From Nitrospira sp. UBA2083 (GTDB taxonomy: Bacteria; Nitrospirota; Nitrospiria; Nitrospirales; Nitrospiraceae), in assembly GCA_002331625.1 (NCBI GenBank), contig DCZN01000041.1, forward strand, positions 17,346 through 81,345: a DNA stretch of 64,000 nucleotides. The letters are read 5' to 3'. Position numbers and translations under genes: made by a program. Under the pieces are notes generated by a model. The model was not told where the DNA came from and searched no databases. It saw nothing but the letters and a program-made list of their open reading frames with translations. How positions within the stretch are numbered: position 1 is the stretch's first letter; each line of letters starts with the position of its first letter. This document shows positions 53,226-62,666 of this stretch, one piece after another.

Positions 53226-54737
53226 ATGCTCACGTTGTTCAATACCCTGACTGGGCGGCAAGAAGCGTTCGAGCCGATCGAACCGAAAAAGGTCCGCATG
53301 TACGTCTGCGGGGTGACGGTGTATGACTATTGCCACATCGGTCATGCACGCAGTGCGTTGGTCTTCGACGTGCTTCGGCGATACTTGGAATACGGCGGCT
53401 ATGCCGTGACCTTTGTGAAGAACTTTACGGATGTCGACGACAAGATCATTAAGCGAGCCAATGAGCAGGGCATTTCTTGTGATGCAGTGACGGCCAAATA
53501 CATTCAGGCGTATCACGAGGACATGGGTAAGCTGGGAGTCAAGAGCGCCACGCAGGAGCCGAAGGCAACGGAGCATATCGGCGACATCATTCAGCTGACG
53601 GAGAAATTAGTCGCGAAGGGGTTGGCGTACACCGTGGATGGGGACGTGTATTTTGCTGTCTCGAACTATCCACATTACGGACGATTGTCGAAACGACGAC
53701 TTGAGGACTTGCAAGCCGGTGCGCGGGTGGAGGTAGATGAGCGCAAACGTCATCCGATGGATTTTGCGCTCTGGAAACGCAGTAAGCCGGGTGAGCCGTC
53801 CTGGGAGGGTCCTTGGGGACCAGGTCGACCAGGCTGGCATATCGAGTGTTCCGCCATGTCAATCCGACATCTTGGGGAAACGTTCGACATTCATGGCGGA
53901 GGGATGGATCTCATTTTCCCCCACCATGAGAACGAAATCGCGCAGTCATGTGGCGCAACAGGAAAGGAATTCGCACGCTACTGGATCCACAATGGGTTTG
54001 TTCAGATCAACCAAGAAAAGATGTCGAAGTCGCTGGGAAACTTTTTTACAATCCGGGAAATTTTTGAGAAATCAGAATGGTCTGAGGAAGTGACTGGCGA
54101 AATCCTTCGATATTTCCTCTTATCGACGCATTACCACGGGCCGCTCGATTTTTCCGATCAGGCCCTAAAGGAAGCCAAGAATGCCTTGAATGGCTTCTAC
54201 GACCTCTTTCATCGACTCAAGGAGACCGACGGGTTGGCTGCAGCTGGCGATGGGAGGCTCACAACCGCCGTTCAGCGAGTAAGAAAGTCATTTGCCGACG
54301 CAATGGATGAGGATCTCAATACCTCAGCTGCCATTGCAGCATTACAAGGTCTCCGGAGTGATGTGAATAAGATGATCGACAAGGGTCTTTCAAACGAGGA
54401 GCGCAAACAGGCCAGACAGGAATTTCGCTCGCTCGGTCAGGTCCTGGGGCTGTTTCAGTCGGACACATGGCAGTTTAATCCGACTGTTCCACATGCTGCA
54501 ACAAACATTGGCCCTGGCATACCTCTCTCATCACAAGGAAAGCACTCACCCACTGGCGCTCAGTCAGGGCCAATAGCAACGGTATCCGACAGCGAGATTG
54601 AAGTCAGAATTGCGGAACGAATAGACGCGAAGAAGCGTAAAGACTTCAAGCGGGCCGATACAATCAGGGAAGAGCTCAAGTCTCTGGGAATTACGATCGA
54701 GGATAAGCCCGATGGCACCAGTCGGTGGAAGCGCTGA
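53226..54737 (+). CDS. cysS: Cysteinyl-tRNA synthetase
   Basis: 503 residues. Class I synthetase with HIGHAR in the CHIGHARSALVFDVL segment, a zinc-ligand cysteine in MYVCGVTVYD with others in WHIECS and the HHENEIAQS stretch, and KMSKSLGNF. A linker of about 40 residues near 415-465 makes it a little longer than usual. It charges tRNA-Cys. The 3' end overlaps rlmB by 26 bp. Confidence 0.97.
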   Translation: MLTLFNTLTGRQEAFEPIEPKKVRMYVCGVTVYDYCHIGHARSALVFDVLRRYLEYGGYAVTFVKNFTDVDDKIIKRANEQGISCDAVTAKYIQAYHEDMGKLGVKSATQEPKATEHIGDIIQLTEKLVAKGLAYTVDGDVYFAVSNYPHYGRLSKRRLEDLQAGARVEVDERKRHPMDFALWKRSKPGEPSWEGPWGPGRPGWHIECSAMSIRHLGETFDIHGGGMDLIFPHHENEIAQSCGATGKEFARYWIHNGFVQINQEKMSKSLGNFFTIREIFEKSEWSEEVTGEILRYFLLSTHYHGPLDFSDQALKEAKNALNGFYDLFHRLKETDGLAAAGDGRLTTAVQRVRKSFADAMDEDLNTSAAIAALQGLRSDVNKMIDKGLSNEERKQARQEFRSLGQVLGLFQSDTWQFNPTVPHAATNIGPGIPLSSQGKHSPTGAQSGPIATVSDSEIEVRIAERIDAKKRKDFKRADTIREELKSLGITIEDKPDGTSRWKR

Positions 54738-55503
54738 GGCGCAAGATATTCTCTACGGACTCCATGCCGTCAGGGAAGCGCTGAAAGCCGGACACAGACC
54801 ATTGCAGCGCATATTGGTTCTCCGAACTGATAAACAGTTTACTGATCTCGTCCAGCTTGCCCGGTCGCGCCGCGTTCCAATTCATGTTCAGCCTCTCGAA
54901 TCCTTCGATCGATTGGTTCCCCACGGCAAGCACCAAGGGGTGGTCGCCTTTGCCGCGGCCAAGGCCTATCAGACCGAGGAGTCGATCCTGGCTCGTGCGG
55001 CAGCACGGCATGAGCCTCCATTGGTCGTGCTCCTAGACGGAGTCGAAGACCCCCACAACCTCGGTGCCGTACTTCGGACAGCGGAGGGAGCCGGGTCACA
55101 TGGCGTGTTTATTCCCGAGCGCCGAGCAGCCGGTCTGACTTCGGTGGTTGCCAAAGCGTCGGCGGGCGCCATCGATCACATTCCCGTGGCGCGTGTGACA
55201 AACATGAGCCGATCGATCGAATCATTGAAGGCTGCCGGCGTGTGGATCTATGGAGTGACGCCGTCAGCCAAGAAGCTGTTTACGGACGTTGACTTCCGAG
55301 GACCGATTGGGTTGGTCCTCGGAGGGGAAGGAATGGGTATCCGACGCGGTGTCCTGCAGCATTGTGATGATTGTGTCCGTATTCCACTCAGGGGAAAGGT
55401 TCAATCACTGAATGTATCGGCTTCCGCCGCGATCGTCTTGTATGAGGCTGTGCGGCAGCGCGGTTGCTCGAATCAGCATGCGGGCGACTCACCGGATTCG
55501 TAG
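54712..55503 (+). CDS. rlmB: 23S rRNA (guanosine-2'-O-)-methyltransferase RlmB
   Basis: 263 residues of the SPOUT (TrmH) family. An N-terminal L30e-like substrate-binding part (LYGLHAVREALKAG) is followed by the knotted methyltransferase domain: LLDGVEDPHNLGAVLRTAEGAG (motif 1), GLVLGGEGMGIRR (motif 2) and VQSLNVSASAAIVLYEA (motif 3). RlmB makes Gm2251 of 23S rRNA; other TrmH-family targets cannot be excluded. It follows cysS, an order seen in many bacteria. Confidence 0.9.
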   Translation: MAPVGGSAEAQDILYGLHAVREALKAGHRPLQRILVLRTDKQFTDLVQLARSRRVPIHVQPLESFDRLVPHGKHQGVVAFAAAKAYQTEESILARAAARHEPPLVVLLDGVEDPHNLGAVLRTAEGAGSHGVFIPERRAAGLTSVVAKASAGAIDHIPVARVTNMSRSIESLKAAGVWIYGVTPSAKKLFTDVDFRGPIGLVLGGEGMGIRRGVLQHCDDCVRIPLRGKVQSLNVSASAAIVLYEAVRQRGCSNQHAGDSPDS

Positions 55504-55767
55504 TGCGCCCCCCTGAATAGCCGTCTTCAGCAATTGAGCGGTGTTCGAGACGCGCATTTTCTTCATCATATTGGCACGGTGCGCTTCCACCGTCTTGACG
55601 CTGATTTTCAGCCGTTGGCCGATTTCCTTGTTTTTGAAACCCGCCCAAATCAGTTCAAGAATCTCTTGCTCGCGAGACGTGAGAGATTCAGGCCGCCGAG
55701 TGCGAGGAGGAGGTTGAAGGTCTGCAAGAGATTTGCGAGGACGCGGCCTCTCGGTTGCTTTAGCCAT
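55489..55767 (-). CDS. Stand-alone LuxR-type (GerE) helix-turn-helix protein
   Basis: 92 residues. A basic, proline-rich N-terminus (about 1-27) is followed by a complete LuxR HTH: LTSREQEILELIWAGFKNKEIGQRLKISVKTVEAHRANMMKKM. No receiver or autoinducer domain is attached, so it cannot be a classic response regulator. It overlaps the end of rlmB (convergent) and is divergent from the prepilin peptidase gene, so pilus-gene control is a guess. AAAGGAGAA precedes its ATG. Confidence 0.85.
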   Translation of the reverse strand: MAKATERPRPRKSLADLQPPPRTRRPESLTSREQEILELIWAGFKNKEIGQRLKISVKTVEAHRANMMKKMRVSNTAQLLKTAIQGGALRIR

Positions 55768-55919
55768 GATGATGAGTTCTCCTTTGATAAAAATCGAGTT
55801 CAGGTATACTCACTGTGAGCCAACTACTTAGATGATTATGGAATGAACAGGAATAAATGTAAATAAAGGTAATTCGGCCCTAGTAGGGTTGCTAGGTAGG
55901 GAAAGCACTCTGAGCAATT

Positions 55920-56705
55920 ATGCATGAAAGCCACGTGCTCTTGCAGCTGCTGATTGCCGGCCTCTTCGGCGCGTTGATCGGGAGTTTTCTGAATGTCTGC
56001 ATTTATCGGTTGCCACGACAGGAATCGATCGCATGGCCTGGGTCGCATTGTCCAGCCTGTTCCTATGCGATCGCATGGTACGACAATATTCCCATTGTGA
56101 GTTATCTGATATTGGCCGGACGGTGTCGGCACTGTGGTGCGCGCATCCCCTTCCAATATCCAGTGGTCGAAGCTCTGAATGGTCTCGGCTATGTAGGGAT
56201 TCTCTGGGTATTTGGGCCTAGCTGGGAAGCGATGGTGTACGGGGTCCTCTATTCGTTATTGCTCGTTGTTGCCGGAACAGACATTTCCCATAAAATCATT
56301 CCTAACGTCATCACCTTTCCTGGGATTGTTATAGGCCTGATCAGCGCCGCAACAATTCTCCCGCTTGGGCTCGTCAATGGCTTACTTGGGTTGCTCGTTG
56401 GTGGAGGAATTCTCTGGCTGCTCGCATGGGCGAGTCCCTATCTCTTTGGGAAGGAGGGGATGGGCGGCGGAGATATCAAGCTTCTCGCGATGATTGGGGC
56501 ATTTCTTGGGTGGAAGCCGGCGGTGATGACGATCATGGTGGGGTCCTTTCTAGGATCACTGGTCGGACTGACCCTTATCGCCTCAAAGGTGATCAAGCGG
56601 GAGGATTATATTCCATTTGGGCCTTTTCTCGTATGTGGGGCTCTTGTCGCGCTCTTCTTCGGGCAATCAATCCTCGATTGGTACCAAGGTCTCCTGGCTG
56701 GATAG
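55920..56705 (+). CDS. pilD: Prepilin peptidase (PilD/GspO, leader peptidase and N-methyltransferase)
   Basis: 261 residues, an inner-membrane aspartic protease with about seven to eight hydrophobic segments. The N-terminal domain has ALIGSFLNVCIYRLPR and two CxxC pairs (HCPAC and CRHCG) of the methyltransferase part. Catalytic aspartates are in GTDISHKIIP and GGGDIKLLA. It cleaves prepilin leaders and methylates the new Phe/Thr N-terminus, and serves all pilin-like proteins in this region. No strong ribosome binding site is visible. Confidence 0.93.
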   Translation: MHESHVLLQLLIAGLFGALIGSFLNVCIYRLPRQESIAWPGSHCPACSYAIAWYDNIPIVSYLILAGRCRHCGARIPFQYPVVEALNGLGYVGILWVFGPSWEAMVYGVLYSLLLVVAGTDISHKIIPNVITFPGIVIGLISAATILPLGLVNGLLGLLVGGGILWLLAWASPYLFGKEGMGGGDIKLLAMIGAFLGWKPAVMTIMVGSFLGSLVGLTLIASKVIKREDYIPFGPFLVCGALVALFFGQSILDWYQGLLAG

Positions 56706-56734
56706 TGGTTCTGCTGGCCGATTACAGGCAATAC

Positions 56735-56766
56735 CAACTGTATCTTTTCTGTTAACAACTGTATCT
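56735..56766 (+). repeat. 11-bp direct repeats upstream of the first minor-pilin gene
   Basis: CAACTGTATCT occurs at 56735-56745 and 56756-56766, 21 bases apart, about two helical turns. This fits a binding site for a dimeric regulator. The 56706-56991 gap otherwise shows no gene. Confidence 0.3.
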
Positions 56767-56991
56767 CTTCGGTCTGGTGCCTTCATCTAGGGTCCTATTC
56801 CTAGTCATGGGCGTTCCTGTTCGGCCTCCTTCCCCGTTACATCACTATTTCTGCATCATTTCGATGTCTTAGAGACCTCCGGTCAAGGCCTGCTGAGTGT
56901 ACAAGCAATTGACATGACGATCGGCGACCCGCGGCACGAGTTTTGAGATACCGCTACGCCAGTCAACCGGGCAACGATCTTAGAGGAGATC

Positions 56992-57423
56992 ATGAAGCAA
57001 GAAGGCAAAACGCTCACGGAGCTCATCGTGGTCGTAGGAATACTTGGCATGGTGGCAAGTATGGCCATACCAAACTTCATGGTTCTACACTCCCGTGCGC
57101 AGGTTCGCTGTGCCACGGAAGAGATCGCCTCGGAGCTACGACTGGCCAAGCAACTTGCCTTAACCACCCGTGATCAAGTTCGCATCGTCATTGATATGGA
57201 CCGGCAGGAACTGGTCACGCAATTCGTGACCCGTGGAACGACGCATCATGTCTACCGCTATGGAGGAAAAGGTCTTGTCATAGAAGAGCCCAGCGCGGGC
57301 CTGGAGATTGCCTTTTATCCAAGCGGACGCTCAGCCACGGCGACAACCATCCCAATCCACAGTCTGGAAGGACAGACCCAGAAGCTGACGGTGAGCATCA
57401 CGGGTCGGGTATCCCTTTTATGA
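56992..57423 (+). CDS. Type IV pilin-like pseudopilin (GspH/FimT type)
   Basis: 143 residues. A short basic leader ending in GK is followed by TLTELIVVVGILGMVASMAIP, a prepilin cleavage site with Glu5 and a hydrophobic helix. The mature N-terminal residue is Thr instead of the usual Phe, which is unusual. The C-terminal domain has the GspH/FimT pattern (beta strands with IVIDMDRQELVTQF). It would be a minor, tip or initiating pilin. GGAG upstream; stop overlaps the next start as ATGA. Confidence 0.82.
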   Translation: MKQEGKTLTELIVVVGILGMVASMAIPNFMVLHSRAQVRCATEEIASELRLAKQLALTTRDQVRIVIDMDRQELVTQFVTRGTTHHVYRYGGKGLVIEEPSAGLEIAFYPSGRSATATTIPIHSLEGQTQKLTVSITGRVSLL

Positions 57424-57905
57424 GACGAGTACTGACCCATAGCGGCTTTAGTTTGGTCGAGGTGATGGTGGCGATGATGATATCCGGCATTGCGCTGATG
57501 GGCACGTTGGGAGCCGTGGAAATCTCGTCGAGGCACGCACAATTGGGGGGCTTAAGCACGAAGGCGCTGGAACTCGCACAAGGGAGATTGGAAGCAAAGC
57601 GCTCAGTCCGATGGCAGTCGCTTCTCGAAGACGATCTCGATCATGACGGTATTCCAGAAACATTCATGGTCGATGACGGTGTAGGCAGCGATAGAGCCGC
57701 AGGCGACGGCATTTACACAGCCATGTACGAGCGTGACGGAGTGTCGGTCGTGTGGACGATCGAGGGCGATGGCCCTGGGCCGCTGAGTGCTGCCGGTATG
57801 GTCACAATCCGTGCGGTCGCGTCCTACCCTGGGTTGGGTGGACACAAGAGAGACGTGCAGGTGGCGACGCTGCGGACCAATCCCAATTTTGTGGGGCAAC
57901 GATGA
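57420..57905 (+). CDS. Minor pilin, PilV/GspI-type
   Basis: 161 residues. The leader MRRVLTHSG precedes FSLVEVMVAMMISGIALMGTLGAVE, an N-methylation motif with Glu5. The LAQGRLEAKR segment after the helix is typical of PilV/GspI. A DDDLDHDG-like acidic loop (EDDLDHDGIPE) may bind calcium. Stop overlaps the next ATG (ATGA). Confidence 0.8.
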   Translation: MRRVLTHSGFSLVEVMVAMMISGIALMGTLGAVEISSRHAQLGGLSTKALELAQGRLEAKRSVRWQSLLEDDLDHDGIPETFMVDDGVGSDRAAGDGIYTAMYERDGVSVVWTIEGDGPGPLSAAGMVTIRAVASYPGLGGHKRDVQVATLRTNPNFVGQR

Positions 57906-58651
57906 ATCACGCACAACTCGTTATCAGACAGCGTCGGGTGATCAGAGAATTGAGCGATCAGTCCGGCGTCACCTTGATGGAACTGCTGATCAGCTTGGCC
58001 ATCGGGAGTGCGGTATTAGCCGCAGCGTTGAATACTTTCTCAATTGCTCAGGCCCACGCCGACAGGCAGTATCGGGCCTTCACCCATCAGCAAGATCTAC
58101 GAGTAGGGTTGGAAGTGTTTGAGCACGAAGTGCGATTGGCGGGGGCTGACTCAATAGTCACGGCGAATCATGGCGAGTTTCAATTTGATGCCAATCTCCG
58201 TGGGCAGCGGACCAAGACAACCGCTGTCATTGTTCCTGGCCAATCTATCCTCTCAGTGCAAGATGGCAGCGGATGGGGGGAAGGAAAAACCGTCATCGTG
58301 TGTGGTCCACGCACGTGTGAATCACACCGACTTGCGCGCACAGGGCAACGGTCAGAATTAACACTGGTCGAACCGGTTGGAGCACCAATCGCAGCAGGGG
58401 CATCCGTGGAAGTCCGTAATCACGTTCGCTACTACGTGAAGATGAATGAGGATGGAACGTTCAAGCTCATGCGAATGGTGGATGGAGGCGCAAGCGTGCT
58501 GATCGGAGCGCTTGCAGGTCTCCGGTTTTCCTATTGGGACGATATGGGAAAGACAACGAACCAAATGTCCCACGTCAAGCGGGTCGTACTAGAGATCTCG
58601 TCAAATCAACCTCTACACAGCATGGTGCGGGAAGTGAGCATTCGGTCATAG
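57902..58651 (+). CDS. Minor pilin, PilW type
   Basis: 249 residues from the ATG at 57902, in ATGA overlap with the previous stop; the longer open frame from 57752 is within the pilV-like gene. The leader is long (about 22 residues) and ends SG before VTLMELLISLAIGSAVLAAALNTF. The mature N-terminal residue is Val. PilW features follow, including the LRVGLEVFEHEVRLAGADSI helix. Confidence 0.78.
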   Translation: MNHAQLVIRQRRVIRELSDQSGVTLMELLISLAIGSAVLAAALNTFSIAQAHADRQYRAFTHQQDLRVGLEVFEHEVRLAGADSIVTANHGEFQFDANLRGQRTKTTAVIVPGQSILSVQDGSGWGEGKTVIVCGPRTCESHRLARTGQRSELTLVEPVGAPIAAGASVEVRNHVRYYVKMNEDGTFKLMRMVDGGASVLIGALAGLRFSYWDDMGKTTNQMSHVKRVVLEISSNQPLHSMVREVSIRS

Positions 58652-58664
58652 GGGGAAAGAAGAA

Positions 58665-60134
58665 ATGTCACGTCGTAGTATTGGAGAAAACCAACAGGGT
58701 ATTGCGCTACTTGGGGTTATGGCCATAGTTCTTATCTTATCGCTATTTGCCACGACGCTCTTGAATTTGGCTGGACAGGAAGCCGTGAGCGCCGGAGCCG
58801 GTAGTCAGGCAGCAATTGCTCAGCAACTTGCCGATGCTGCCGGCGAGTTGGCGATAGCCTGGTTTCATGATCCACATGCGACAAGCCTGGATCCAAGGCT
58901 CGCGAGTCTTCCTGGGAAACGCAATCATGATATGGAAGGAACGCCTTCCTTTTTCGATCCAAACGGCCGTTCACAGTTCGTGGGTACAATCGGTCAACCA
59001 GATCTGAATCTAGCTGCGGACAACTCGGTGGACAATCAGATTCTGAACGATCCTGAGGTCGGGATGTTTCGTGCCATGCATGACTTAGGACAGGTCGAAG
59101 AGCTGAAGGTGTACGCGCCATCGAATCCCGGTCTCCTCTGCACCATCGATGCAACGATTGCCACGCACGCGACTCCGTCTGTCAAGCACTCAGTCGTGCT
59201 GCAGTTGGGCGCACTCCGTCTACGGCCGCTGAGTGCAGCGGTACAAGTGGCTCGACATCTCGGGGGATTTCAGCTGGGACATGAATCACCAGTCAGAGTT
59301 CATTGGGGTGATGTCCGAGTCGGAGAGGACCTGGTGCTAAGCCACGAACATGATCTTCCTGTCAAAAGTGCGATTACCTCCCTGACAGGGCAGGGTTATG
59401 AGGAGGCGGCTCAGCACGAGGATCGTTGGACGGAAGCCTGGATAGGAGGACAAGTTCGAGTGACGCAACCCTCACCTGAGCAGGCTCATGGTTTCTCATC
59501 CAACATTCATGAAAAACAGAATCCGGTGCCGGGCGTTCGATTCGACCAGTGGACCTACGAAGATCTGAAGCAGATGGCCAAGCGATTCGGCCGCTACTTC
59601 GGGATCGACCGAGACGGTCTCCTTTACCCACAAGGCATCATCGAGCCGGGCCGAGGCCTCTCCCCCGATGAGGTGTTGAAGTCCCAGGTGTCAGGTGATC
59701 AACAGGGGTTGATTTTCATCGATACGCTCGACCAAACCCCACCGCGCTCAGACAACCTCGGCGTGCTCAGATTGCGGAATCCCTACTTCGAAGGCATCTT
59801 GATGGTGCAGGGGCATGTCGTACTCAACCCGCATGGATCGGGATCATCTATTCGAGCCATGAGCCCACCACACATTGGGCAGGAGAATAGTCCAATCCGG
59901 CTGCCCATCCAACTCCCAGGGATACATCTCAATGGTGTGCTGTATGCCAATGGCAACATTATCGTAGATGGGGTAGTGAAGATCTACGGAGCTGTCGCGA
60001 CTGAAGGAACGATAACGGCGTCATCGGCGGGAGGAACGCTTGAGGTGTGGTACGACCATGATCTTGGACAAGGATTCTTTCGGGGATTGCCAGTCGTGTA
60101 TCGCGCTCCGGGAACATGGATGGTCAGGTATTGA
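58665..60134 (+). CDS. Large PilX-like minor pilus protein
   Basis: 489 residues. The N-terminus ENQQGIALLGVMAIVLILSLFATTLL resembles PilX-type proteins (Gly then Ile-Ala-Leu-Leu, no Glu5). After the helix comes AIAQQLADAAGELAIAWF. The extracellular part is long and includes a late beta-rich region (GILMVQGHVVLNP, LNGVLYANGNIIVDG). It is probably the non-methylated tip protein of this pilin set. Thirteen bases after pilW. Confidence 0.68.
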   Translation: MSRRSIGENQQGIALLGVMAIVLILSLFATTLLNLAGQEAVSAGAGSQAAIAQQLADAAGELAIAWFHDPHATSLDPRLASLPGKRNHDMEGTPSFFDPNGRSQFVGTIGQPDLNLAADNSVDNQILNDPEVGMFRAMHDLGQVEELKVYAPSNPGLLCTIDATIATHATPSVKHSVVLQLGALRLRPLSAAVQVARHLGGFQLGHESPVRVHWGDVRVGEDLVLSHEHDLPVKSAITSLTGQGYEEAAQHEDRWTEAWIGGQVRVTQPSPEQAHGFSSNIHEKQNPVPGVRFDQWTYEDLKQMAKRFGRYFGIDRDGLLYPQGIIEPGRGLSPDEVLKSQVSGDQQGLIFIDTLDQTPPRSDNLGVLRLRNPYFEGILMVQGHVVLNPHGSGSSIRAMSPPHIGQENSPIRLPIQLPGIHLNGVLYANGNIIVDGVVKIYGAVATEGTITASSAGGTLEVWYDHDLGQGFFRGLPVVYRAPGTWMVRY

Positions 60135-60203
60135 TGTGGAGCAGCTACAAGAACAATATTCAAAAAACAACTTCTTATTGGCCAAATTAAAGGATGATAT
60201 ACA

Positions 60204-62027
60204 ATGATTGCGCAAGGCGTTGGAACACAGAATAAAAGGGAAGTCCTCTCGGTTGCGAGCCTAAGAAAACCTATGGCCCCATCACCTCGCAAAGTGACGA
60301 TGGTGCGCAGCCTCCTGGACTGTATTACCTATCGTGGCCTCATTAGTCAGTCAGATCTCGATGCCGCGGTCGAAGAATCCCTCTCCCGACAAATCGATCT
60401 TGAGTCGATCTTGATTGAGAAGTACCGGGTGCCCAAAGCCTCGCTTGGATTAGCCCTCAGTGAATTTTACCAATGTCCGTACGTTCCATATGATGAGCGA
60501 ACCATTATCGACCCAGAGTTGTTGAAAAATCTTAGCTTTGATTATCTCAGAAGAAACTCCTGGATTCCCCTGAAGCGCCAGGGCATTGTGCTCGACATCG
60601 TCATCAACGACCCCCACGATTTGGAAAAGGGATTGGATATCCGACGAGCGTTCCCAGGTACAACGGTTCGGTTTTCAGTCGCATTGCGCCGAGACATTGA
60701 GCAATATCTCCTCGTTGCAACTGGGCAGGCTAATGGTGGGTCAATTACCGAAATCCTCGGAGAATTGGTTGATGAGGCAGGAATTGAACGAGGTGGTGAT
60801 GCTGAGGTCGGAGAAATCGATGAGAACGACTCCGCGATCGTTCGTTTAGCCAATCAGATTATTGCCGAAGCCTACCGACTGGGAGTGTCCGATGTACACG
60901 TGGAACCCTATTCGGATCGCAAAGAAACGGCTGTCCGGTTTCGAGTTGACGGAACCTGCTTTACCTACATGCGCATCCCGGCCATCTATCGACGCGCGAT
61001 CGTCTCCCGCCTTAAAATCATGGCGAACTTAGATATTGCCGAGCGACGCAAGCCTCAAGATGGAAAGATTCGTTACAAGCTGGCGAAGGATCGAGAAATT
61101 GAATTGCGGGTGGCGACCTTGCCTACGGCTGGAAACAATGAGGATGTCGTCCTGCGCCTCTTGACCGCCAAAGAAACCATGCCATTGGAATCCATGGAGT
61201 TTTCCCCCGGTGTGTTACAGACGGTGAAGACCCTCTCCGAGCATCCATATGGCATCTTCCTATGCGTTGGACCGACCGGTTCAGGAAAAACAACGACACT
61301 ACACGCGGTGATGAAACACATCAACACCGACGAGCGCAAGATCTGGACGGCGGAAGATCCCATCGAGATCACGCAGGAGGGGTTGCGACAGGTGCAAGTT
61401 CATCCGAAGATTGGGTTTACCTTTGCCTCGGCCATGCGCGCCTTCCTTCGAGCTGACCCGGATGTCATTACGATCGGCGAGATGCGTGACAAAGAAACTG
61501 CAGATATTGCCATAGAAGCCTCGCTGACCGGTCACCTCGTGATGAGTACGCTGCACACGAACAGTGCCGTAGAAACCGTGACTCGATTACTTGACATGGG
61601 TTGTGACTCGTTTAATTTTGCGGATGCCATGTTGGGCATACTGGCCATGCGTCTCTGTAAACGGATCTGTTCTCACTGCAAAGAGCAGTACCATCCGACA
61701 CCACAAGAATATGACGAGCTTGTACAGGGATATGGAGCAAGATATTGGGACAAACTTGGAGTCACCTACACCGACGATCTGATGCTCGCTCGTGGAAAGG
61801 GTTGCGAGGTCTGCAATCAGAGTGGATTTAAGGGGCGTGTCGGTCTCCACGAACTTCTTGTTGGATCGGAAGACATCAAGAACCTCATTCAAAGCAGGGC
61901 ACGCACAGCGGAAATCCTCAGTGTGGCCATGCGAGACGGAATGGTGACGCTGTTACAAGATGGCATCCAAAAAGTGCTGAAAGGGATTACGACGTACCGC
62001 CAAGTCCGCGCTGTCGCGATGAAGTAG
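60204..62027 (+). CDS. pilB: Type IV pilus/type II secretion ATPase (PilB/GspE family)
   Basis: 607 residues. The N-terminal domain (about 25-110, LLDCITYRGLISQSDLDAAVEES then ESILIEKYRVPKASLGLAL) looks like an MshEN module, which in some homologues binds cyclic-di-GMP. The C-terminal hexameric ATPase has GPTGSGKTTTLHAV (Walker A, about 355), the Asp-box WTAEDPIEI, GEMRDKETADIAIEASLTGHLVMSTLHTN (Walker B and His box) and a tetracysteine zinc site (CKRICSHC and CEVCNQ). It powers pilus extension or pseudopilus assembly. AAAGGA precedes the ATG. Confidence 0.93.
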   Translation: MIAQGVGTQNKREVLSVASLRKPMAPSPRKVTMVRSLLDCITYRGLISQSDLDAAVEESLSRQIDLESILIEKYRVPKASLGLALSEFYQCPYVPYDERTIIDPELLKNLSFDYLRRNSWIPLKRQGIVLDIVINDPHDLEKGLDIRRAFPGTTVRFSVALRRDIEQYLLVATGQANGGSITEILGELVDEAGIERGGDAEVGEIDENDSAIVRLANQIIAEAYRLGVSDVHVEPYSDRKETAVRFRVDGTCFTYMRIPAIYRRAIVSRLKIMANLDIAERRKPQDGKIRYKLAKDREIELRVATLPTAGNNEDVVLRLLTAKETMPLESMEFSPGVLQTVKTLSEHPYGIFLCVGPTGSGKTTTLHAVMKHINTDERKIWTAEDPIEITQEGLRQVQVHPKIGFTFASAMRAFLRADPDVITIGEMRDKETADIAIEASLTGHLVMSTLHTNSAVETVTRLLDMGCDSFNFADAMLGILAMRLCKRICSHCKEQYHPTPQEYDELVQGYGARYWDKLGVTYTDDLMLARGKGCEVCNQSGFKGRVGLHELLVGSEDIKNLIQSRARTAEILSVAMRDGMVTLLQDGIQKVLKGITTYRQVRAVAMK

Positions 62028-62049
62028 CATCAACCGATAGGGAGTGCTG

Positions 62050-62370
62050 CTAGGGGGTCCGTTCCAATAATAGGACGAAAGCTTTGAGCCTCATAAGGAT
62101 ATCAGGGGGCACCCTGATAAACTCCAGCCCACACCGATTCTCTGAAACCCAACGAACGGCAGCCAGTTCAATGGCAACCTGAGCCTCTCCGTTTAAGAGA
62201 TCAATCTCCAGCGGCACGTAGCTTGAGACCGTTGGAACGTATTCGGCCGTAATGGCGCAGCCCTGGACCGAGAGGTTCAGCACGGTGCCATGTACTTGTT
62301 GGTCGAGGTTCCCAAGGATACAAGGAAGTTGAACGGCAAATCGTTGAACCTTCCGGGAGTTGGGCCCCAT
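62050..62370 (-). CDS. Single-domain PilZ protein
   Basis: 106 residues: RKVQR (RxxxR) followed by NLSVQG (NxSxxG), the residues that bind cyclic-di-GMP in PilZ domains, then the beta-barrel ending CGLEFIRVPPD. It lies on the opposite strand between the pilus ATPase and the second pilin set. It would report c-di-GMP to a partner, possibly the ATPase, by inference. Confidence 0.85.
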   Translation of the reverse strand: MGPNSRKVQRFAVQLPCILGNLDQQVHGTVLNLSVQGCAITAEYVPTVSSYVPLEIDLLNGEAQVAIELAAVRWVSENRCGLEFIRVPPDILMRLKAFVLLLERTP

Positions 62371-62499
62371 GAACTTTCCTTGCCTATCGCGAGCTACAGG
62401 TGTGCTGATATTTTCAACAAGCGGACATTCGAAACCATTCCAACATAATGAGAACCCTAGTGGCGATTGGCCATTCTGTCAAAGACGGTCGTGGGTAAA

Positions 62500-62517
62500 C
62501 TGTACGAAACCGTACAG
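62500..62517. repeat. Inverted repeat before the second pilin cluster
   Basis: CTGTACG-AAAC-CGTACAG is a perfect 7-bp inverted repeat. It lies in the 296-bp gap between divergent pilZ and pilin genes, and could be a regulator site. The rest of 62371-62666 holds no clear gene. Confidence 0.35.
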
Positions 62518-62666
62518 CATCCACGCCGAAAATTGTCGTGCAGGAGCGCGAAAAATGGCCGAAGTGTATGGGCTTCACCGATAAATGAACCTAGTGAAAT
62601 CAGGAGGTTATAGAGATACAACATCCTTCCTGGAACGGCATGCCCCTTGCTCGTTCAGGAGGCGCT

